This document shows positions 8,227-14,439 of a stretch of 18,477 nucleotides of DNA, in pieces (the stretch's first letter is position 1; each line of letters begins with the position of its first letter). The DNA is from Firmicutes bacterium UBA4996. Its GTDB lineage: Bacteria > Bacillota > Limnochordia > Darwinibacteriales > Darwinibacteriaceae. A model generated the notes under the pieces. The model was not told the DNA's origin. It was given only the letters and a program-made list of their open reading frames with translations, and searched no databases. Where the stretch lies: the NCBI GenBank assembly GCA_002396805.1, contig DGYW01000064.1:219590-238066 (forward strand), read 5' to 3'. A program made the position numbers and the translations under genes.

Positions 8227-8943
8227 ATGGAAGCCAATCCAGGTAAGCAATTAGAGATGGATGTGGACGGAAAATCGTATTTGAGAATGCCTGTGAAGAC
8301 AGACATCATTACTGCGGATGATGATATTGTGCAGATTGTAGAAAAGTATACAAAGGAGCTCATCCAGGCTGGCGATCTAGTAGTGGTCAGCGAAAAGGTA
8401 GTTGCTATCACTCAGGGACGGGCTTTTCGCCTAGATGAGATTAAACCTTCTGGCTTAGCCAAGCTTCTGAGTAGATTTGTCTATAAGAATCCAGCTGGCA
8501 TTGGGCTAGCTAGTCCTTATACTATGGAGTTAGCCTTACGCGAAGTGGGGCGGTTCAAACTGATCTGGGCTGCTATGATTGCCGCGATAGGGAAACTGTT
8601 TGGCATCAGGGGCCTTTTTTATCGCCTTTGTGGGGACAAAGCTAGAGCTATCGATGGTCCCTGCGATTACACTATCCCACCCTATAACAATTACGCAGTT
8701 TTGGGACCTGAACAACCAGAGCTGGTGGCAAAAGAGATCAGCGCTGTTTTAGGCTGTGCCACAGCAGTGATTGACGCCAATGATCTTGGCGTCAATATTT
8801 TGGGTGTTTCTGATCCCGATGTTGATGTGGTCTTATTAGAAAAGCTATTGAAAGATAATCCCCTTGGCCAATCTGCTGAACAAACTCCTTTAGGTATTAT
8901 TCGTCAAGTAACAGAGGCAAGTTTGGTTGGGGCTTCGAGCTAG
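8227..8943 (+). CDS. Coenzyme F420-0:L-glutamate ligase-like protein
   Basis: A 238-residue protein of the F420-ligase (CofE-like) family. In methanogens and actinobacteria CofE adds glutamate to F420-0. The family pattern is seen in GDLVVVSEKVVAITQGR (49-65), then a hydrophobic stretch (112-132) leading to GLFYRLCGD, then AIDGPCDYTIPPYNNYAVLGP (141-161) and a DANDLGVNILG segment (183-193). Such genes are common in Bacillota that are not known to make F420, where the product may have a different acceptor; the real substrate cannot be read from the sequence. GGGGGCG precedes the ATG. It is the last gene of the rightward block. The leftward tRNA terminator begins only 4 bp past its stop codon. 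Confidence 0.83.
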   Translation: MEANPGKQLEMDVDGKSYLRMPVKTDIITADDDIVQIVEKYTKELIQAGDLVVVSEKVVAITQGRAFRLDEIKPSGLAKLLSRFVYKNPAGIGLASPYTMELALREVGRFKLIWAAMIAAIGKLFGIRGLFYRLCGDKARAIDGPCDYTIPPYNNYAVLGPEQPELVAKEISAVLGCATAVIDANDLGVNILGVSDPDVDVVLLEKLLKDNPLGQSAEQTPLGIIRQVTEASLVGASS

Positions 8944-8947
8944 GCAT

Positions 8948-8973
8948 AAAAAAACAACACCCTTGAGGTGTTG
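8948..8973 (-). terminator. Intrinsic terminator of tRNA-Leu
   Basis: On the minus strand a perfect 7-bp stem (CAACACC pairing with GGTGTTG) with a 5-nt loop is followed by seven T residues. It lies 15 bp past the tRNA 3' end, so it should end the leftward tRNA transcript. On the plus strand the hairpin is not followed by a T tract, so it is a poor terminator for the convergent CofE-like gene. Confidence 0.85.
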
Positions 8974-8988
8974 GCAAGAGCAAATAAA

Positions 8989-9074
8989 TGGTGCCGAAGG
9001 AGGGAGTCGAACCCTCACGGGCGAAGCCCACACGATTTTGAGTCGTGCGTGTATGCCAATTCCACCACTTCGGC
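8989..9074 (-). tRNA. tRNA-Leu (anticodon CAA)
   Basis: The minus strand folds as a class II tRNA of 86 nt. The acceptor stem is GCCGAAG with CTTCGGC, followed by A and an encoded CCA. The anticodon stem CACGA/TCGTG encloses the loop CTCAAAA, giving anticodon CAA (at 9038-9040), which reads UUG leucine codons. The long variable arm GGGC-TTC-GCCC, typical of tRNA-Leu, and the T arm GAGGG-TTCGACT-CCCTC are intact. It stands alone, with its own promoter and terminator. Confidence 0.97.
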
Positions 9075-9099
9075 TGGTTGTTAGCTCGTAACATAGATT

Positions 9100-9128
9100 A
9101 TAGTACCACGAAGCACCGGCTTTTGCAA
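9100..9128 (-). promoter_or_regulatory. Promoter of tRNA-Leu
   Basis: On the minus strand a -35 element TTGCAA (9123-9128) and a -10 element TACTAT (9100-9105) are separated by 17 bp, with a TGG extension just before the -10. Transcription would start about 20 bp ahead of the tRNA 5' end. It lies back to back with the perR promoter. Confidence 0.7.
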
Positions 9129-9141
9129 GCGTTTTTTAACC

Positions 9142-9170
9142 TTGAACAATGAACCTGTTCATGATAGAAT
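9142..9170 (+). promoter_or_regulatory. Promoter of perR with inverted repeat in the spacer
   Basis: A -35 TTGAAC (9142-9147) and a -10 TAGAAT (9165-9170) are 17 bp apart. The spacer contains a perfect inverted repeat ATGAAC-CT-GTTCAT (9149-9162), and the -35 itself gives a further TGAAC half-site. A dimeric repressor bound here would block RNA polymerase, so this is a candidate operator, possibly autoregulatory. It does not match the usual 7-1-7 Per box. Confidence 0.65.
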
Positions 9171-9209
9171 AATAACCAGAATTCTTATTAATGATCTGGA
9201 GGAATTGCA

Positions 9210-9623
9210 GTGAAGCCTAAAGGATTTGTAAGACGCACTAGGCAGCGTGAGGTGATCTTAGAGGTCCTCCGGGGAACAGATTGTCACCCCACCGCAGATT
9301 GGGTCTATCAAGAGGTACGTAAAGAGATGCCCCATGTTAGCCTAGGTACAATATATCGTAACTTAAAGACCCTTAGTGAGCATGGGGAGATCCAAGAACT
9401 TGCCTATGGCAGTACCCATTCTCGGTTTGATGCGAGAGCTCACAGCCATTATCACTTTGTCTGTGAAGAGTGTGGGGCCATCGATGATCTAGACATGGAG
9501 GCCGTTGTCGAACTCGAAGACCAGGTAGAGAAACTTGGTGGTTATCAGGTGAAGAGTCATCGCCTTGAATTTTATGGTCTCTGTCCCCAATGCGTCCAAG
9601 AAAAGCAAGCTAAGGCTAACTAG
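9210..9623 (+). CDS. perR: PerR-type peroxide-responsive repressor (Fur family)
   Basis: A 137-residue Fur-family DNA-binding regulator. It aligns with B. subtilis PerR with a constant offset of 11 residues, so all five regulatory metal ligands are present: His26, Asp74, His80, His82 and Asp93 (His37, Asp85, His91, His93 and Asp104 in PerR). The structural zinc cysteines are Cys85, Cys88, Cys125 and Cys128. The winged helix carries HVSLGTIYRNLKTLSE (42-57). PerR binds Fe2+ or Mn2+ and loses DNA binding when the Fe form is oxidised at its His ligands, switching on peroxide defence. The start is GTG with GGAGG at 9198-9202. It has its own promoter and a strong terminator. Fur or Zur identity is less likely given the Asp residues at 74 and 93. 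Confidence 0.85.
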   Translation: MKPKGFVRRTRQREVILEVLRGTDCHPTADWVYQEVRKEMPHVSLGTIYRNLKTLSEHGEIQELAYGSTHSRFDARAHSHYHFVCEECGAIDDLDMEAVVELEDQVEKLGGYQVKSHRLEFYGLCPQCVQEKQAKAN

Positions 9624-9637
9624 CGGTCTCAAATTTG

Positions 9638-9669
9638 TCCGGGTATCATCACGGTACCCGGATTTTTTT
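9638..9669 (+). terminator. Intrinsic terminator of perR
   Basis: A perfect 8-bp stem, TCCGGGTA pairing with TACCCGGA across a 9-nt loop, is followed directly by seven T residues, 15 bp after the perR stop codon. Its T tract runs right up to the -35 region of the nrdJ promoter. Confidence 0.93.
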
Positions 9670-9670
9670 G

Positions 9671-9699
9671 TGGACTTCATGCACTATATGTTGTATAAT
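9671..9699 (+). promoter_or_regulatory. Promoter of nrdJ
   Basis: A consensus -10 TATAAT at 9694-9699 lies 17 bp behind a weaker -35 TGGACT (9671-9676). The expected transcript start near 9706 leaves a leader of only about 40 nt, too short for a cobalamin riboswitch. Confidence 0.7.
9681..9696 (+). promoter_or_regulatory. NrdR box 1 (overlaps nrdJ -10)
   Basis: GCACTATATGTTGTAT matches the NrdR box consensus (acaCwAtATaTwGtgt) at 13 of 16 positions, including the central CTATAT and TTGT. It covers the spacer and the first half of the -10. NrdR is the zinc-finger/ATP-cone repressor of ribonucleotide reductase genes. It is not encoded in this window. Confidence 0.75.
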
Positions 9700-9711
9700 T
9701 TTCTTGTAGTA

Positions 9712-9727
9712 ATACCATTTCTTGTAT
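9712..9727 (+). promoter_or_regulatory. NrdR box 2
   Basis: ATACCATTTCTTGTAT matches the NrdR consensus at 11 of 16 positions. It begins exactly 31 bp after box 1, the three-turn spacing usual for paired NrdR boxes, and lies between the expected transcript start and the nrdJ ribosome binding site. Confidence 0.65.
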
Positions 9728-9745
9728 TTAGGGAGGAAGATAGAG

Positions 9746-11971
9746 GTGCAATTATCTGACAATGCCCTGACGGTGTTAGAGCGCCGTTACCTAGCTAAAG
9801 TTGACAATCAAGTAGTAGAAACACCAGAAGATATGCTCCGACGGGTGGCCAAAAATATCGCTCAGTTAGAAACAGATCCCATGTGGGAGGAGAAATTCTT
9901 TGAGGTTATGGACAACCTCGAATTTTTGCCTAATAGTCCCACCCTCATGAATGCTGGTCGTGAATTGCAGCAATTATCGGCGTGTTTTGTCCTTCCAGTA
10001 GAAGACTCTATGGAGGGAATCTTTGAGACCCTAAAGAGCACTGCCTTGATTCAAAAATCCGGTGGTGGGACCGGCTTCAGCTTCTCCCGCCTTAGGCCTA
10101 ATTCTGATGTGGTCAGTAGCACTGGTGGGGTAGCTAGTGGTCCTGTATCCTTTATGAAATGCTATAACGCGGCCACAGACGCCATTAAACAAGGTGGTAC
10201 TCGTCGTGGCGCCAACATGGGTATTTTACGAGTAGACCATCCTGATATTCTGGAGTTTATTCAGTGTAAGGAAGATACTTCCCAAATTACCAATTTCAAT
10301 ATCTCTGTGGCTCTTACAGAAAAATTCATGGAAGCGGTTATGGCCGATGAAATGTATCAGCTAGTCAACCCGCGTACCAAAGAGCCTGCCGGTGAATTAA
10401 ACGCGCGGGAAGTGTTTGAGCTTATTGTAGAGATGGCTTGGAAAAACGGAGAGCCGGGGATCGTGTTCCTGGATCGAATCAACCGAGCCAATCCCACACC
10501 TCATGTGGGCGAAATTGAAGCAACAAACCCCTGTGGGGAGCAACCTCTCTTGCCAAATGAGAGTTGTAACTTAGGTTCCATTAACCTTGCTAAAATGACA
10601 AAACAAGATGGGGACAAGTGGGTAGTTGATTGGGATCGCTTACAGGAAGTGGTGGAAATTGGTGTCCGCTTCTTAGATAACGTAATTGAAGTAAATAACT
10701 ATCCCATTCCTGAAATTGACGAGATGACCCGGGCGAACCGGAAAATTGGCCTCGGTGTCATGGGTTTTGCAGATCTATTGATGCGTCTTGGCATTCCTTA
10801 TAATAGTGACGAAGGTGTGGAACTAGGGCGGGAAATCATGCGCTTTATCCAAACCACCGGTCACGAGGCATCATCTGCTTTAGGAGAAGAAAGGGGTTCT
10901 TTCCCTAATTACGCCGGAAGCATCTTCGAAGCCACGGGCAAGCCCATGCGTAATTCCACAGTGACTACAATTGCTCCAACGGGAACCATTTCGATCATTG
11001 CGGGATGTTCTAGCGGGGTTGAACCCATTTTCGCTCTCGCCTTTACGAGAAATGTCATGGACGATGATCGCCTGATCGAGGTTAATCCTCAATTCGAAGA
11101 AATCCTGCAAGAAGCGGGACTCCATTCGCCGGAGTTGATTGAAAAGGTGGCCCAGAATGGGAATGTGATCGGTTTAGAAGAAATCCCCGAGCACTTGCGG
11201 CAAGCCTTCGTGACCGCCTATGAAGTTAGTCCAGAATGGCATATCCGCATGCAAGCAGCTTTCCAGGAGTTTACTGATAATGCCGTAAGTAAGACAGTGA
11301 ACTTCCCGAGGGAAGCCACGAAGGAAGATATTCAAGAAGTTTACCAACTAGCCTACGAATTAGGTTGTAAGGGTGTGACGGTGTATAGAGCCGGCTCGCG
11401 AGAAGGGGAAGTTCTCACAGTGGGGCATAAGAAAGAATCCAGCCCTGCTACTGAGGCAACAGCTGGGCAAAAACCCCATCCACGCAGACGTCCCATGGTT
11501 ACAAAAGGTCAAACGGTACGAATCAAAACCGGGTGCGGTTCACTTTATGTGACCATCAACGAAGACGAACAGGGAATCTGCGAGGTCTTTACCACTATTG
11601 GAAAAGCTGGTGGATGTGCTGGGGCATTCTCCGAGGCAACGGCGCGTTTAATCTCCTTGTCATTGCGTTCAGGGGTAGAGCCACAGCAGGTAGTAAAGCA
11701 ACTAAAGGGAATTCGTTGTCCTCATCCGATTTGGCAAGATGGTCAACAGGTTCTCTCTTGTCCAGATGCTATTGCTCAGGTCTTGGATCGCTATCTCCAG
11801 CAAAATGGGGTAAGAGAGGACAATAACAACGGAAATTTCGCAGCTAGCCCACAGGCTGGTCCATCTGCCTCCCTTTTCCATGGGGAGAGTTGCCCTGACT
11901 GCGGTGGCAACATGGTGGAAGAAAGCGGTTGTGCCACGTGTTTAGATTGTGGGTTCAGCCGTTGTAGTTAG
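9746..11971 (+). CDS. nrdJ: Adenosylcobalamin-dependent ribonucleotide reductase (class II)
   Basis: Reduces ribonucleotides to deoxyribonucleotides using an adenosylcobalamin-derived radical, independent of oxygen. I chose the GTG at 9746 (741 residues) because GGGAGG lies 9 bp upstream; an in-frame TTG at 9722 would put the start inside an NrdR box. Motifs include NSPTLMNAG (63-71), SACFVLP with first redox Cys80, SGGGTGFSFSRLRP (105-118), GGTRRGANMG and NPCGE (261-265: Asn261, radical Cys263, Glu265), with the second redox Cys274 in NESCNLGS. After a basic linker (HPRRRPMVTKGQ) comes a TSCPD-type domain with IKTGCGSLYVTI and GGCAGAF. The C-terminus is a cysteine-rich ribbon (CPDCGG...CATCLDCG). 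It is monocistronic: its own NrdR-controlled promoter precedes it and a long hairpin follows. Confidence 0.96.
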   Translation: MQLSDNALTVLERRYLAKVDNQVVETPEDMLRRVAKNIAQLETDPMWEEKFFEVMDNLEFLPNSPTLMNAGRELQQLSACFVLPVEDSMEGIFETLKSTALIQKSGGGTGFSFSRLRPNSDVVSSTGGVASGPVSFMKCYNAATDAIKQGGTRRGANMGILRVDHPDILEFIQCKEDTSQITNFNISVALTEKFMEAVMADEMYQLVNPRTKEPAGELNAREVFELIVEMAWKNGEPGIVFLDRINRANPTPHVGEIEATNPCGEQPLLPNESCNLGSINLAKMTKQDGDKWVVDWDRLQEVVEIGVRFLDNVIEVNNYPIPEIDEMTRANRKIGLGVMGFADLLMRLGIPYNSDEGVELGREIMRFIQTTGHEASSALGEERGSFPNYAGSIFEATGKPMRNSTVTTIAPTGTISIIAGCSSGVEPIFALAFTRNVMDDDRLIEVNPQFEEILQEAGLHSPELIEKVAQNGNVIGLEEIPEHLRQAFVTAYEVSPEWHIRMQAAFQEFTDNAVSKTVNFPREATKEDIQEVYQLAYELGCKGVTVYRAGSREGEVLTVGHKKESSPATEATAGQKPHPRRRPMVTKGQTVRIKTGCGSLYVTINEDEQGICEVFTTIGKAGGCAGAFSEATARLISLSLRSGVEPQQVVKQLKGIRCPHPIWQDGQQVLSCPDAIAQVLDRYLQQNGVREDNNNGNFAASPQAGPSASLFHGESCPDCGGNMVEESGCATCLDCGFSRCS

Positions 11972-11993
11972 CTAAAGTTACCATAACAAGCAT

Positions 11994-12047
11994 AATCTCC
12001 TTCCTTGTTTCACATACTGGAGTGTAGAAATGGGAAGGAGATTTTTT
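11994..12047 (+). terminator. Terminator hairpin of nrdJ that contains the next gene's RBS
   Basis: An 11-bp perfect stem (AATCTCCTTCC at 11994-12004 with GGAAGGAGATT at 12033-12043) is extended inward by TTTCACA pairing with TGT-A-GAAA. It is followed by an uninterrupted T run (12042-12047). The right arm holds AAGGAG, the ribosome binding site for the ATG at 12048. The hairpin should end nrdJ transcripts and hide the site in any read-through RNA. A CATAAT at 11991-11996 could be a -10 for a transcript starting past the left arm, but its -35 is weak. Confidence 0.8.
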
Positions 12048-13121
12048 ATGTCTAAAAGTAGATCTGTGATGATACTCGTCTTGATGCTTCTTATGGGCGT
12101 ATCTCCAGGAGTGAGGGCAGAAGTGGAAGTGGTGATCAACATTCCTGCCTTCACCCTCTATCTGTATGATCAAGGTGTTCCAGTAAAGTCTTACCCCATA
12201 GCGATTGGCACAGAGTTTAACCCCTCTGTGTTGGCTGAGACCACCATTATAAATAAGGTGGCTGATCCCACCTACTATCCACCTAACGCCGCTGCTCGGG
12301 GTCTAGAACCCATTCCACCAGGACCCGATAATCCGGTGGGCACCCGTTGGTTAGGGCTTGGTCTATCGGGCTATGGCATTCATGGCACTAATAATCCTCA
12401 ATCCATTGGTTCTGCAGCCTCCTCTGGTTGTATTCGCATGCATAACCATGATGTGGAAGAGTTAACGGAGTTAGTTAGGATAGGTACTCCTGTGCGCCTC
12501 GTCTATCAAACGGTTTTGTTTCAAGAAGACCCCCTCTTACATACCAGAACCATCACTGTTTTTCCGGATGTTTATAAGCAGGGTGTAACCCCCAGCCAGC
12601 TAGAAGACGAATTGCTTAGGACGAACTGGGGTGAAGTATTTTGGCCAGCTTTGCTGACTTTACTTCGTCTGCCAATAGGAAAGCCTCAGCCGGTGCCTTG
12701 GGCCGTTCCCCTTTATTTCGAGGACAAACTAGTGAAGTTGGTGGGGGTAGAGTGGGGCGAACGGCGCTACGTTCCCTGGGATTTGCCCCTTGATCCACGC
12801 TTGGATTTCATTAACCAAGTGGTCCAGTGGGGAGAACACTACTTTCTACCCTTGGATCTCTATCTTAAACTCACTGGCCTAAGACAGAGCAAAGCCCAAG
12901 GTAGATGGATCTTCCAAAGGCCCACGGCCTTTTTAGGAGACATCCCCTTGGGCAAAGCGCTTGTTTACGATAATGAAATTTATATTGCTCATACCCAGTT
13001 TGAACAACACTTTGTTCCAGAAATTGTTAATGTCTTAATCCACTGGGGTGAGCTTTATTTTCCCGCCAGTCTTTTCAGGCACTCTGCTCCTGAACAAGAG
13101 CTGAGCTTGATCTGGCCCTAA
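12048..13121 (+). CDS. Secreted L,D-transpeptidase (YkuD domain) with C-terminal WGE repeats
   Basis: A peptidoglycan-modifying enzyme that forms 3-3 cross-links or attaches groups to tetrapeptide stems outside the membrane. I chose the ATG at 12048 (357 residues): AAGGAG is 7 bp upstream, and an in-frame ATG at 12030 lies ahead of that site. A signal peptide covers residues 1-24 (hydrophobic MILVLMLLMGV, likely cut after VRA). The YkuD domain (about 26-156) has GIHGTN (110-115, His112) and SSGCIRMHNHDVEEL (125-139), with catalytic Cys128. The C-terminal 160 residues hold four W-G-E motifs (194, 236, 261, 333), each followed by an aromatic-rich stretch and Pro. They loosely resemble copper-amine-oxidase-like stalk domains and may bind the wall; this is inference. 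It converges on and overlaps an S-layer-homology gene. Confidence 0.9.
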   Translation: MSKSRSVMILVLMLLMGVSPGVRAEVEVVINIPAFTLYLYDQGVPVKSYPIAIGTEFNPSVLAETTIINKVADPTYYPPNAAARGLEPIPPGPDNPVGTRWLGLGLSGYGIHGTNNPQSIGSAASSGCIRMHNHDVEELTELVRIGTPVRLVYQTVLFQEDPLLHTRTITVFPDVYKQGVTPSQLEDELLRTNWGEVFWPALLTLLRLPIGKPQPVPWAVPLYFEDKLVKLVGVEWGERRYVPWDLPLDPRLDFINQVVQWGEHYFLPLDLYLKLTGLRQSKAQGRWIFQRPTAFLGDIPLGKALVYDNEIYIAHTQFEQHFVPEIVNVLIHWGELYFPASLFRHSAPEQELSLIWP

Positions 13122-14272
13122 TTTTCGGTAATTCCCTTGAGCCACTCGCTAGTTAATAAACGCTGAGCCAATTCTACTTGGGCGTACTCTAGAAGTTTTG
13201 GCCAGTCTCGAGTTACCGCAGAGTGGACCAATTCTGGTGTAACTTGTAAGAACGTTGCGGCCTCTTGGGTCAGGCGCTCTTGAATCATGGTCTGTAAACT
13301 TTCCCAATCTTGCTTGAGCAGAGCGTCAGCTTCCCAGGGGGCTGCTCCCCGTTTCACCAATTCGTCGTATAGCTCATAACGGACTTCTTCGTTTAGCTGT
13401 TCCCAATCACCAGCGATAATAGCAGAAACCTGCTCCGGGGTTAACACATCTGCTAGTACTTTGGTGACATTATTGATGCCCTGAATGAAGGCTTGCGCGG
13501 TTGTTTCTTCTTCGAGTTGGACCAAGAGTGCTTTGTCATTGCGCACTAGGGCCACGATTTGTTGATCCTTTTCTAGTTGTGGTTTTTGGTCTTTGGCTAA
13601 TCCTTGTGAGGTGACATAGAGAGTTTCGGGCAAGAGCTGGATAGTGTGTTCTACAGCGTTCTCTACGTCAACTAAGATCTGGTTATTCTCACCTTGAGCA
13701 GCAATGACTCCGGTTATTTGCTCCAATTCTAAGGCTTCGTGGATTAAATAAGCTACTTCACTACGGGTGATTAGGCGATAGGGTTCAAAGTTAATCAGCA
13801 TATGACTTGGCAATAGTGCCAGCCTTTGCATGACCTCAACCGCTAAAAACCCTGGATAATCTAAACTCAAATCTACAAAAGAGGGGTACCAACCAGAGGG
13901 AACCTCTTGCCTTGCTCCTAGTCCTAGCACGTTGGCAAGGAGGGCAACAAATTCACCTCGAGTAATACCTTCCGGATCCATCGCGAACGTTTCTTTCAGC
14001 CACGTGGTCACATCTGCTTGCTGTTCTGCCTCTAAGTCAAAAGCACGGTTAATTAGCTCCAGGCTAGTTTCGTGACTAAGGTAGCTATGGGGTTCAAACT
14101 CTTCTGCCCATACATCCTCAAAGAGTCCCCGTTCTTCTAGGGACAAAATCTCCTCCCGGGCCCAATTATCCTCTAAATCGCTAAAAGCAGCCCAGCCCAC
14201 CGTACTTCCCCCAAAGGTTGAAAATAATAAAATGAGAACCAAAACCATAACATGATAAGTTGTGGGTCGCAT
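13118..14272 (-). CDS. S-layer-homology (SLH) domain protein with C-terminal DW repeats
   Basis: An exported 384-residue protein, likely held to the cell wall by SLH domains, which bind pyruvylated secondary wall polymers. The start is taken at 14272: GGAG (14283-14280) is 7 bp from it, while the ATG at 14278 is only 1 bp away. The signal peptide is residues 1-29 (core VMVLVLILLF, likely cut near GWAA). Three SLH-like units follow at about 30-80 (FSDLEDNWAREEILSLEERGL), 86-120 (weaker, with ITRGEFVALLANVLGL) and 131-183 (SFVDLSLDYPGF with ITRSEVAYLIHEAL). A middle region (about 185-255) looks beta-rich. The tail has three helical repeats with DW at 289, 322 and 356. The function of the tail is unknown. 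It overlaps the L,D-transpeptidase gene end to end by 3 bp, and polA is divergent. Confidence 0.85.
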   Translation of the reverse strand: MRPTTYHVMVLVLILLFSTFGGSTVGWAAFSDLEDNWAREEILSLEERGLFEDVWAEEFEPHSYLSHETSLELINRAFDLEAEQQADVTTWLKETFAMDPEGITRGEFVALLANVLGLGARQEVPSGWYPSFVDLSLDYPGFLAVEVMQRLALLPSHMLINFEPYRLITRSEVAYLIHEALELEQITGVIAAQGENNQILVDVENAVEHTIQLLPETLYVTSQGLAKDQKPQLEKDQQIVALVRNDKALLVQLEEETTAQAFIQGINNVTKVLADVLTPEQVSAIIAGDWEQLNEEVRYELYDELVKRGAAPWEADALLKQDWESLQTMIQERLTQEAATFLQVTPELVHSAVTRDWPKLLEYAQVELAQRLLTSEWLKGITEN

Positions 14273-14303
14273 GAACATACTCCTCTTCTACTAAGCTGTA
14301 TCT

Positions 14304-14333
14304 ATCTTACACCCTAAGATTCTGGAAAGACAA
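14304..14333 (-). promoter_or_regulatory. Possible promoter of the SLH gene
   Basis: On the minus strand TTGTCT (14328-14333) and TAAGAT (14304-14309) are 18 bp apart, each matching the sigma-A consensus at 4 of 6 positions, about 32 bp upstream of the start codon. The match is modest. Confidence 0.35.
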
Positions 14334-14371
14334 GAAGAGCCCTCTATGTAATACTCGGTAGAAAGGGTGCC

Positions 14372-14400
14372 TTTACCCAGTTTCGGCAGGTTTTTACAGT
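14372..14400 (+). promoter_or_regulatory. Possible promoter of the polA operon
   Basis: TTTACC (14372-14377) and TACAGT (14395-14400) are 17 bp apart, each 4 of 6 to consensus, 39 bp upstream of the polA start. polA must have a promoter in this divergent 167-bp gap, but the element is weak. Confidence 0.27.
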
Positions 14401-14439
14401 TAAGCGTGGAATAGGGAAGGGAGAAATGGGGGATCATCT

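Noticed and set aside
8070..8411. 113-codon minus-strand open frame over the HypE-like/CofE-like junction
   Set aside because: Shadow of two recognised genes; no ribosome binding site or family resemblance.
9172..9201. AT-rich imperfect palindrome CCAGA...TCTGG before perR as a Per box
   Set aside because: It matches the 7-1-7 Per box at only about 8 of 14 positions, close to chance for AT-rich DNA.
9722..9745. TTG at 9722 as the nrdJ start, adding eight residues
   Set aside because: No ribosome binding site precedes it, it lies inside NrdR box 2, and GGGAGG is correctly placed for the GTG at 9746.
9671..9745. Cobalamin riboswitch upstream of nrdJ
   Set aside because: The predicted leader is about 40 nt and has no B12-box sequence; it is too short for that riboswitch.
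9725..9746. UAG/GAG/AAG run before nrdJ as a TRAP binding site
   Set aside because: Only three or four triplets, spaced by one base; TRAP sites need about nine or more triplets spaced by 2-3. The purine run is simply the ribosome binding region.
13080..13130. Small hairpins (CAGG/CCTG, CAAG/CTTG) as a shared bidirectional terminator
   Set aside because: Stems of 4 bp within coding sequence and no T tract on either strand.
14368..14379. GGGT-GCCTTT-ACCC hairpin before polA as an attenuator
   Set aside because: Only 4 bp of stem and no T tract directly after it.
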